Shown one piece after another: positions 11,246 to 20,600 of a DNA stretch of 64,000 nt (positions within the stretch are counted from its first letter, which is position 1; every line of letters begins with the position of its first letter). The stretch is from Sphaerolaimus hirsutus (lineage: Eukaryota > Nematoda > Chromadorea > Monhysterida > Sphaerolaimidae). The notes below the pieces were generated by a model, which was given only the letters and a program-made list of their open reading frames with translations, had not been told where the DNA came from and ran no database searches. The stretch spans positions 10,785,206 through 10,849,205 of the forward strand of contig OZ038459.1 of assembly GCA_964036195.1 (NCBI GenBank), in the 5' to 3' direction. The position numbers were made by a program, and so were the translations under genes.

Positions 11246-12152
11246 CAGAGTTGTTAGAATTACTAAACTTTTTTCAAAAGTATATGTAAATGTAAGTATT
11301 TGATTTTTACTCACCACAAAGTATAGAAAATGTAAAATACTTTTTTTACTCATACTCATGTGTAAATGTGAGTAAAATGTAAAAGCGAGTACTTTTCCCC
11401 TGGAAAACATATTTTTACACTAATTTTTACATGTGAGAGTGAGTTTTACACCGAAAGACACAATACCGTATTACCTCGAAATACCCCCATGGGGGTTTAT
11501 TATTTCGTCAGCAAAATTTGAGGGGGGGGGGGTTAATTTGAGGGGGGGTTATTCGAGGGGGGGGGGTTATTATTTCGTCAGAAATTTTCGTGAAATTCAT
11601 AGTAAAGATGACGCTTTTTCTTACACAAAAACGGTAATAAACGTGAGAAAAATAGGTTATATTGGGGCTATAGAAGTACATCTGTACACAAATGAGCGTA
11701 TAAGTGTAGCTACGATGCAAATAAGTAGTAAAAAATACATCATATAAATACGTTGCATACATGATGTACATCATTCCGGAGGGGGGGTATTTCGAGGGGG
11801 GGGGGGGTATTTTTTCCCCAGCCCATTTTGAGGGGGGGGGGGGGTAATTCGAGGGGGGGAGGTTAAGTCAAGGGGGGGGGATAATTCGAGGTAATACGGT
11901 ATATGTCATTTTTTAGTGATTATTTTGTATTTTTTAGAAAAATGATATGATTTCTTCAAAACTGTCTGATTTTAGCAACAGAAAATTGTGATTTTAGCCA
12001 CAAAAAATACATTTTCTCTATACACGTGTACTTTTAAAATGTACGCGTAAAAGTAAGTACATTACTTTTTTCAAAAGTATATGTAAATGTATTTACCGCG
12101 TACTCGCGTACGCGTATTTTTGAGTAAATGTACGTACATTTTAACAACTGTG
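11246..12152. mobile_element. hAT-type MITE, CAGAGTTG family
   Basis: It runs from CAGAGTTGTTA to TAACAACTGTG with the 8-bp duplication CAGTTTGC at 11238-11245 and 12153-12160. Both ends are rich in AAAGTATATGTAAATG-like words. A CCGTATTACCTCG element is nested at 11466-11899. Confidence 0.88.
11466..11899. mobile_element. CCGTATTTCCTCG-type MITE with TA duplication
   Basis: The ends CCGTATTACCTCG and CGAGGTAATACGG are exact complements and are flanked by TA on both sides. The inside holds long runs of G in GGGGGTTATTCGAGG-like units. Confidence 0.75.
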
Positions 12153-12205
12153 CAGTTTGCCACTAAAATACAGTAAAACCGTTTAAGATGAATGCAATTT
12201 TCTAG

Positions 12206-12302
12206 CATGCTACACCAATCAAGACAGCAAGGGATTCTGCGGGCCCAGTACCGGTACAAGTATTCCAGAAAAATACTGCGAATTTCAACTCAATGGAAAA
12301 TC
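12206..12302 (+). CDS. SLC6 transporter gene A, exon 4 (start of extracellular loop 2)
   Basis: This lies after a 3.4-kb intron full of repeats. Acceptor TTTTCTAG precedes 12206 and GTTAGT follows 12302. It is exactly 97 nt with the same phases as exon 5 of gene B. It encodes CYTNQDSKGFCGP then KYCEFQLNGK, aligning with CYTDQDSKGFCGP and NYCTFYLNRR of gene B. Gene A therefore does not end at TM3: the remaining exons are cut off by the contig end at 12557. Confidence 0.85.
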
Positions 12303-12329
12303 GTTAGTTCGCATAATTAATTGTGTTTA

Positions 12330-12557
12330 AGTGACTGAAAAGTCGACAGTAGGGGCGGAGTTACAAAATTTTCGGTTCCGGTTCTCAGTTCAAAAGAATT
12401 TATGTTCGGGTATCGGTTCTCCATCTCATTCCCTAAATATTGTTGGTTCAGTTATCAGTTCCGGTTCTCAGGTTCGGTTAGAGTTCAGTTCCAAAGTTGA
12501 TACGACAAATTTTACAACCCGTGAAGACCTGGCCCTGGTGGGTAGATTTACCAGTTG
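12330..12557. repeat. GGTTCCGGTTCTC-rich tract at a contig end
   Basis: Short words such as GGTTCCGGTTCTCAG and CGGGTATCGGTTCTC are repeated up to the N run. This repeat may be why the contig ended here. Confidence 0.5.
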
Positions 12558-12757
12558 NNNNNNNNNNNNNNNNNNNNNNNNNNNNNNNNNNNNNNNNNNN
12601 NNNNNNNNNNNNNNNNNNNNNNNNNNNNNNNNNNNNNNNNNNNNNNNNNNNNNNNNNNNNNNNNNNNNNNNNNNNNNNNNNNNNNNNNNNNNNNNNNNNN
12701 NNNNNNNNNNNNNNNNNNNNNNNNNNNNNNNNNNNNNNNNNNNNNNNNNNNNNNNNN
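12558..12757. other. Assembly gap, exactly 200 N
   Basis: A run of 200 N. The same length occurs at 48082-48281, so the number is a placeholder rather than a measured distance. The sequence on the right is an inverted near-copy of 9951 and leftward. Confidence 0.99.
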
Positions 12758-13941
12758 CTTTCAATTGAACTCAGATGTGGCTGAATGCATGCAGAGGCTG
12801 ATTTTTTATTCATTTTTCATTATCAAAAAATTATTTACTCATTCCTGCTTATGTTTATTATTCCCAATTGTTTACCATTGCATTCTAAAAAATGTAATGT
12901 GTGCAAAAATTGTAGCTACATGTTCAGTAAATCTTATTTTAAAAATTATCTCATGTGAAATAAATTTTTTTTGTTATTTATATTTTGCATCTTTATTGCT
13001 CACTTTTACAACAACCAAATGAAAGAGAATGAAAAACCACACATGTATGCCACTGGGAACTTCACAAAAACAAAACAGTGAATGATAAAAATTACTTCAT
13101 GGATTTATAAAAAATACAGAAAAAAGGAACCAAAATACAAGCAAACACCAAAATGTACAAAAAGATACAGTTTCAACTGCTCTACCACATACAACAAAAA
13201 GTTACTGCTATCAATGCCATGTTTTTACAGTGAAAACTTATTTATGTTTGTGCATTTTTTCCATAGTTTTTATCAGTGTGTTACACAAAAGGAAAACACA
13301 AAAATTCAATCATACAACCTCATTGACCTCATTGCTGTCACAATGTGAAAACCAAATTGAGTTTTCACACAGAAGTCATGGTGAAAACTAGTGTGTAGGG
13401 CCATACTAACATGTAATAATGGCCCTACACACACACACATACTAGTTTTCACCGTGACTGATGTGAAAACTGAAATGGCGACATGGCGACATCCAGCCAG
13501 CCTACTCTTATTGTATGCTAAATGTGTTTTAGTTTTCAAATTTTCACATTTTAACTTTCATAAATTTCAATTAAATGAAATCATTCAACCGTTTTCACAT
13601 GAAGTCACGTTGAAAACTAGTGTGTGTAGGCACAATAATCTGTGATATGTAACGATGAAAAAAAGTTAGAAAATTTTTCTGGACTTTTCATATTTTTAAT
13701 CACGCTGTGAAAAATTTTGGGGTACTTTTTGTTGAAAATGAGTAAAAACGAAGAAACTTCACTCAAAAAATAAATTTCACATGGACATTTTTAGTACCGA
13801 CTGAACATAAAACGTTTTTTTTCTAGAATCGGGTCATTAAAAAGCGTTTTTCCCTAGTTGGTAGCCCGAAAATTTTCACACTGTGCCTTTAAATATGCGT
13901 CGGATAAATGCACATCCGCAAATTTAAATAAAAACACAAAC

Positions 13942-14082
13942 TCTTGCTGGCATAATGCACATGTCGACAAGTTGTCCACGGCATTGGATTTCTGAAGGAA
14001 GCCAGCAAGTAGATGCAGCACCAGCTAATTATTGTGTTGTAGTAAATTGCTATCGTTGCTGTCAAGGCAATGCACGCCCAGC
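13942..14082 (-). CDS. SLC6 gene A', exon 3 (TM3)
   Basis: 141 nt matching 8621-8761, with the same weak GTTTGT donor. The next exon (12206-12302 in the other copy) is missing because the contig begins inside the following intron. Confidence 0.9.
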
Positions 14083-14395
14083 CTGACCAATGCAATTTAT
14101 TATGCAAGAAAAAAGTCTGATCACAAATCTTGAGAATTGAAAAATTCACAATTGAAAAAATCTTTGTGAGATTTCTATTTAAAAAGTTCAGAAAATATAA
14201 ATAAGATTTTCTCGAGGTATTTCGAGGAAATATGGTTAATAACAAATTGATCATATGCCATAAGGGGCGATTATTCAAGGGGGTATTTCTTACGCAAGCA
14301 TCTTGCAGGGGGGAATTATTCAAGAGAGGGGAGATTATTCAAGCGGGAATTATTCAAGCAAATACGGTATTTAAAATTGCTAAATCGCGACCAAC

Positions 14396-14699
14396 CAATC
14401 CCTTTGAACGCGGGGCACAGTCTGGCCCAGGCGATATTCATCCCGCTACCGGTGAACTGGCCGAGTGCCGATTCCAAGTAGAACAGCGGGACGCCCATGA
14501 ACAGCGTGGCCGTGAAGTAGGGCACGAGGAAAGCGCCGCCGCCGTTCTGGTAGCACAGCGTGGGGAAGCGCCACACGTTGCCCAGCCCCACGCACAGGCC
14601 GATGCTGGACAGCAGGTACTCAGAGTGGTTGCGCCACCGGCCGCGCACGTTCGCACCGCTCTGCAAGGCATTTTGCCGGCGGTGCATTTTGCAAGGCGC
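14396..14699 (-). CDS. SLC6 gene A', exon 2 (TM1-TM2)
   Basis: 304 nt, phase 0 to 1, with the intact CVGLGNVWRFP signature. Only a few base differences from 8009-8312 are visible, all in open frame. Confidence 0.92.
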
Positions 14700-15013
14700 C
14701 TAAAAAACCACAATATACTCGAACGGCATCAAAATCAGCAAACATATGAGATATGACAGAATGGGACACATGAATTTGCATATGTATGAAATCACAAAAA
14801 ATCATCACTAATTAGTTTACACCCTAATATTTTATGAAGTTTAAACATAAAGTACCGTATTTATTACTCGAATTAACCCCCCTTGAATTAACACCCCCCT
14901 CGAACTACCCCCAGGTCTTTTTGAGCTGAGAAAAAACACCCCTCCCCCTCATGACGATGATTTTTTTCACTTGATACAAAATTCGCACCGGAGGGAATCC
15001 CGTTTCACATTAC

Positions 15014-15223
15014 CTTTTCATTCGCATTTTTCTTTTTCATCACATTTCCGATAACACTTTTTACTCTATCGCCGAACCATTGACCAATTTTGTGCTTTTT
15101 TCCCGTTGTCCTCTTTTGTTTGTCCAAACTGTCGGCACTACTTTCAACTTTCCCATTGTATCCTGTTGCGTTTTTGTCGCCGCTGCTGGCGCTGTCACCG
15201 TCCAATTGTTTCCCTACGGACAT
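15014..15223 (-). CDS. SLC6 gene A', exon 1 (inverted copy of gene A)
   Basis: On the minus strand the ATG is at 15223 and the GTAATG donor follows 15014. It has 70 codons, the same frame and ends as 7484-7693, with an intact reading frame. It is head-to-head with gene B, whose ATG lies 5.3 kb to the right. Confidence 0.8.
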
Positions 15224-15455
15224 TTTTCTGTTAATTTAGCGGTGCAGAACACGAAAAATTTTGAGGGATGATTTAAGAGTGATTTGGAGGCGTCCGCGTA
15301 GCGTCGCACCACCATTTTATTGTCGTGTCAGGGATACGAGTGCGGCTGGGGTTGGATAGTCTTGCAGTGTATTTCATATGCTCACATCCGTTACTTTTTA
15401 TTCAGACAACCAGCCGTTGGATATAATACCTAAATGTAAATGAGGCGTCTAATAC

Positions 15456-15660
15456 CAAAAGTCGACAAGTCCACAGAATGCGATTTTGAGTAAATCGCAT
15501 TTTAAGTTTCAAACCTAATTCCAGGCCCTAGGTGCGTGTCCAATTTGGCTCTCTAATGCTTTTTATTAAGTTCCATATGTTGACAATAAAGTGTCAAATT
15601 TTCAGCCCCTAATTTCAACCTTTATGTGAAAAATTGGGTGTCCATAGAATTCCATTCGGT
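15456..15660. repeat. Partial GTCGACAA element
   Basis: It starts GTCGACAAGTCCACA and follows the left part of the 19853-20388 element for about 200 bp, then breaks off. Confidence 0.55.
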
Positions 15661-15836
15661 CAGAACCCGGTGCCAGTCGGGTAACCAGTACCAGTGCCCC
15701 GAGCTCTGTCGGACAGGGCCCATCTCAACAAATTAAAAATGCTCGTTATAACTTTAAATGCTAATCCCTTAAAAATGGCTTAAGACAATAAAAAGTAGAC
15801 GCTGCCCCCATAGACTGCTGACATGTGTAAATGTGC

Positions 15837-18524
15837 ATTCCCGGAAACCTTCCCTCCGTGGACATCTTACCTTCTGGAGGTATGATGTCCAGGCGGACAT
15901 CATATCTCCAGGCGGACATCATATCTCCAGGCGGCCAGAAAATGGCACCGCACCGCACCAGCACCGGTGCCATTCGGAAAAAATGGCACCGGCACCGAAG
16001 GGCACCGGCTGGTTGCCGGTGCTAGCACCGAAAGGCACCGCACCGGGCTGGAATTTCCGAAGTAAATATCGGGTAGTTACTCAGTGGCCACACCTTCGGA
16101 AATGCATAAATCCAGGAATTTTCAACCGATGTTGATGGTTGAGCACTTAAAATAATCAGAATGATGTGGCGATCACTTTTATAGAGCAATTACAATTATT
16201 ACAACTGAAACATAAAATATTCAATTCACTAGAAAGCCCATAGCCACTATTGTCTACTGATCAGGAGTCGTTGCTGTACAGAGAATGTGACTACTAAAAA
16301 ATGGCACCGCACCGCACCGGCACCGGTGCTATTGTCATGAATCCGTGTATTCAGCTGTTTTTTGTCTACACAATTCAGAGCGTTTTTACCACACTTTCCC
16401 TCTATCTCCACTTCACTGGCCGCTTGCCGCTGCAGTGCACTGCACTGGGCCCGGAGGTCCAGATTATAAACGCGTGTGTAAATTTGAAGGAAACGTGTCT
16501 GAAGACGGTAGGTCTTTCAGAACGTGCAGTGAACCACTCGGTGGCTCACGCTGTTCCGTTTCCCGCAGCACGCACAGCACCTACACTTAGCACAAGCAGC
16601 GCGGCAATTAGAGCAGTTGTTAATTAGCTAACTTAGGGAAAACAGTTAGTACTTAGTGCTAATACAAAAAGGGGTCCAAGTTGTGTTGAGAAGAGAGTTT
16701 ATTTTTTAGGGCGATGGAAGAACAGTAGCGGCAGAGTAGAAGCAAAATCAATTTCCGTCGAATCGAAGAATTGGGTGAAAAACAACAATTTCAGCTACTT
16801 ATAAAGCAATTGAAACTACCATAATCAACAGGAATAAAAAAGCTAAAAAAAGGCATAATATTACGTAGGTACATAATCACTATCAAATCACATAAGCTCT
16901 GATGTAAATACTTAGTAAAATCTTGACACATAGCTACCTATGAAAAGAGTACTAATTAAGCTAATAAAAAGAGGTGGTACCAATTAAGAACAGCTAACAA
17001 CAATAATAAAAAAGGCTTCATGAGACATGGGGCTTAATGTACAATTTACTACATCACTTAAAACAGCAATTATCTACTTCCATAATTACCTACAAATCCC
17101 TACTTAATCTAACATAATCAAGAACAGATAACAACGCAGTGCAATGCACAATTACAAAGAACGGAATGAACAAAGTATGGACAAAGGCAATTACGGCGTC
17201 ATAAACTAATACAGCGAATCAAGCTAACAAGTAATTAGACAATTAATACAAGCTTACATCTAATGTTAATTAATTAAGATACAAGGCGATTAATCAAGCT
17301 CATGGAAATGAAAGGCACTGGCGTGAAACAATATATACAATGATTTCTACATGTCACATGGAAACTCTGTGTGGGGGCTTTGTATTCATAAGTTACGGTA
17401 GCTAGCAAAATGCTCGCGGGCGCGAAATGCTTATCACCTCCAACCCCGCGACCCACTATTGTGACTATCCGGTCAGCTAGCGCCCGTGAGAAAGGTCTCA
17501 GCCCGATGGCCACACCCTTCCGAGTGCGAGGAGATATTTATGCTGGGGCGGCGGAAAAGTATTTTTTGGACTGCAACTTGTCACTTGGGGCGTTATCAGA
17601 AGCTGTTCCTACCACCCACCGATACTAGATGACGCACGACAATCTAGTCAACATGGGGAGGAACGCGGAACAGTATTTATTTTGGTATTTTTTGAGTGAA
17701 ATTCATTGTTCCTGGCTTCCGGTCGCCACCTACTTACCAGTCGTCAGTCTCCGCCTCTGCCCAAAGATAAGTAAAGGGTGGAATTTGCTTTAAACCGCCC
17801 AGAAAGTCACAACAGTGTGCCGGCAAACTCAAAGGCGGCCACACGTTGCGCCGCGGCATTTCAAAGTGAAAAATGTGAAATTTCCCCTCTCACCTTATGC
17901 CATGTGGAATGTGGTTACACTTAAGCTAGACATAACTTAGCTGACTTTACTTAAATAGATCTGGCGCACAAAAATAGTAATTAAAATTGGGGGGTAAGGG
18001 AACGAAATTGTGCAGAGCACTACAACCACTATAAACATGGTGAACTCGGTCGGCCAGTGTAGCGGCGTCGATCTTGCGATGCAGTGCTCTGTCAGGGTAC
18101 TGCGCAGCCCACTGCGTGGCCGTGCATGCCGCGCAGGCCCCGTAGCCGTCGAAAAGCTGCCGAAATGTCTGAAAAGGTTTTATCAAATTTAATTTACAAA
18201 ACACATAGCAGTTTACATTCCGTGAATTATTATTGCATTTGGTTGTCTAAAATTTTGTGGGGTGGTGTTTTCCCATCGTAAAAAACGCTCTTACACTATT
18301 CTGAAAAAAATGGCACCGGCACCGGCATGGCACCCCTGACGATTGCAATGGCACCGCACCAGCACCGGTGCTGGTGCCCTTCGGTGCCCAGCACCGAGGC
18401 ACCGGTGCCCCGGTGCCTTTACATCACTAATGTTGACTACCATTGGAGGTATGATGACCGAGGAGAGATGATGTCCCCACGGACATCATCTCTTCCGGAG
18501 GCATGATGTCCATGGAGGGCCTTG
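15837..18524. mobile_element. 2.7-kb DNA transposon with GGACATCAT subterminal arrays (composite)
   Basis: It is flanked by the perfect 8-bp duplication AAATGTGC (15829-15836, 18525-18532). Both ends carry CCCTCCRTGGACATC and inverted GGAGGTATGATGTCC words repeated several times. Inside are GGCACCGCACC-type arrays at about 15936-16050 and 18300-18429, the latter ending TTTACATCACTA like a hAT terminus, so a second element is probably nested. The mirror arm lacks it and retains a footprint at 3749-3768. Bases 16050-17940 hold AT-rich DNA with small ORFs that I do not recognise; a transposase could not be identified. Confidence 0.8.
17947..18172 (-). CDS. Possible helix-turn-helix exon inside the transposon
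   Basis: On the minus strand a good acceptor (AAAACCTTTTCAG) precedes 18172. The open frame contains YGACAACTATQWAAQ followed by YPDRALHRKIDAATLADR. The pattern of a helix, Y/F-P-[DN]-R, H and T/L resembles the small DNA-binding domain of the DUF4817 type that accompanies transposon-derived proteins in arthropods. No start codon or partner exon was found, so this is a guess at the end or middle of a transposon-encoded protein. Confidence 0.35.
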
Positions 18525-18688
18525 AAATGTGCTAAAAAAATAGGTATATCGTCTACAGAACATTTATTTACACGGAAACCGTAGAACCTTGCACATTTTC
18601 AAACGCGCTATTCAAGAAAATATCGGTAACAACTTTACATCTAGAACTGTTAAACAACGATACTTTTAGGTCAAAATCACATAGGCAC

Positions 18689-18832
18689 CGTATATCCTTG
18701 AAATACCCCCATCAAAATAGACACTATGAATTTATGACCCCCCTCGAAATACCTCCTCCCCCTTCGTTTTACCCCCTCAAAATTCTCACTCTGAAAAAAT
18801 AAACCCTATGGGGTATTTCGAGGAATAAGGTA
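18689..18832. mobile_element. CCGTATTTCCTCG-type MITE (mirror of 3451-3594)
   Basis: Complementary ends with GGGGGTATTTCGAGG and CTTGAAATACCCCC, at the equivalent place to the left-arm copy. Confidence 0.65.
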
Positions 18833-19332
18833 GGTAGGTATGTTTAAATCAGTCCGATGACATTCTGCCTGTTTTCCATTCAGCGCTCGTTCTTTATTTG
18901 GCTGCGAAAAAGTAGTTAAGTGATAGGTGAAGAAAGATTACGTAGGAACATTTCGCTCTGGCAATTCACTTTTCCCAATTTTGTTTCCTAGAAGCGAGTA
19001 TACTAAACATTGACGCCACAATGAAATATAGGGACCGACTGCGCCCATAAAAGTTTAAAAAGCAGATTTTCTTGAAGTTGAAACCCTTGAAGAACTAGCG
19101 AAAGACAGATATTGATTTAAAATTGCGTGTTTGTTTGTGAATTTTTTTGTGTAACTGTCAATTGGAAAATTAAATAATCTTTTAGGAACAGTGTCATCGA
19201 ATTTGTCCATTCTTTTTAGTATCAACCGAAAATTTTATTATTAACTTCTGTATTTATAAATTTTCTATAGGTCAATTATGACATTTCATTATGAAGACAT
19301 CAGCTAAATACAACTGAGGCGTGCAATTCTAA

Positions 19333-19846
19333 AGCCGGAATTAGAGCTCAGCGTCGATTCGACGTGAAATGACGACGTAAAATGACGTCGTAAAATTAAT
19401 TACACGAGTGTGCATCATGCTACGGGTCTACAATTTTCTAAGGATAATATATGAATCAATACCTTAATCGTGTCCAATACTGAGTGTTATCAGCCACAAC
19501 TAGAGCGAATTGAAAAATTCAATTTTTATCATTTTACGTCATCATTTTACATCAGGGAACTAACTTTACATTTCACGTCAACGGTTGCTTGCAATCATTG
19601 ACGTGAAATGTAAAATTTGTTCCCTGACGTAAAATGATGACGTAAAATGATAAAAATTGAATTTTTCAATTCGCTCTAGTTGTGGCTGATAACACTCAGT
19701 ATTGGACACGATTAAGGTATTGATTCATATATTATCCTTAGAAAATTGTAGACCCGTAGCATGATCCACACTCGTGTAATTAATTTTACGACGTCATTTT
19801 ACGTCATCATTTCACGTCGAATCGACGCTGAGCTCTAATTCCGGCT
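19333..19846. mobile_element. 514-bp fold-back element with TAA duplication
   Basis: The two halves are near-perfect reverse complements, starting AGCCGGAATTAGAGCTC and ending with its complement, with internal GACGTAAAATGACG words. It is flanked by TAA on both sides, and the mirror arm has one TAA with no insert (near 2949-2955). A 3-bp TWA duplication is typical of the PIF/Harbinger superfamily. It inserted after the two copies diverged. Confidence 0.9.
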
Positions 19847-19852
19847 TAAAAG

Positions 19853-20388
19853 TCGACAAATCCAAAATATGAAAATTTGGAGTAGCCCGGAAACGTCATC
19901 TGGGGCTACTCCCGCACATTTTTCGTTATTATCCATAAATTTTCTGACCTCACATGCCCCTCACATGGGATAAAAGTAGTTAAGTCTGCCTTCAACAGCC
20001 TTTTTGTTGGGTGATAAGTCCACCATGAACACCGATTGTGATGTGATGTGATAAGTCCACCATGGACACCGATTTCTAAACAACGAAAAGTCCATATTGA
20101 CCATAAGACAGCTTCATCAACACCGGGAACAAAAATGTTTTCGCGTACAAGAAGTCTACAAGGCCAATTCGCTCCCCAAAAATGTTTTGCACTGTCCAAA
20201 TAGGATTTTATGGACGTACCATTTTTCACATTTGAAATTCAAAATTCAAAATTTGACATTTTATTGTCAATATTTAGTACTTAACGGTCGGCATGAGAGA
20301 GCCAAATTGGTCACACAGACCTTGAATTGGATTCAAAACCTTAAAATGCGATTGACTCAAAATCGCATTTTGTAGACTTGTCGACATT
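19853..20388. mobile_element. GTCGACAA element, compact copy
   Basis: An uninterrupted version of 1088-2947. Both ends carry GTCGACAA inverted repeats. It lies directly upstream of gene B exon 1. Confidence 0.65.
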
Positions 20389-20542
20389 TACAATTAGACC
20401 CTTCAATTATCCTGTCCGGACCGTTGACTGACTCATCACTTTTATTTACGTGATAAAACATTTTGTGCAATTATACCTGGTGTTCTCTAGTTCCGTTTAA
20501 GGGTCAAGAAAAATTACACAGAGTTAAAAAGCTTGCGAGAAA

Positions 20543-20600
20543 ATGAGTCAAGGAACTGTCGGGGACGACGAGCTAACCGCAGGTAGCAAGACGAATTTAG
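20543..20600 (+). CDS. Gene B exon 1 (start codon)
   Basis: ATG at 20543, 19 codons plus one base, then a GTGAGT donor (MSQGTVGDDELTAGS...). Gene C begins with the related MSQETLSDEKLTSG, which supports this start. Confidence 0.8.

Larger units (their letters stand above)
12758..15436. repeat. Inner right arm of the inverted duplication
   Basis: Reverse complement of 7273-9951, including gene A' exons (next entries), the CACTAGTTTTCAC elements at about 12758-13425 and 13432-13630, and CCGTATTT-type fragments at 14218-14370 and 14855-14930. Confidence 0.92.

Noticed and set aside
12331-13022. Long ORFs crossing 12558-12757 and 47946-48344
   Set aside because: They are made of N and have no meaning.
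16301-16627. 108-aa ORF in the 2.7-kb element
   Set aside because: Begins in GCACCG repeat words and shows no recognisable motif or splice structure.
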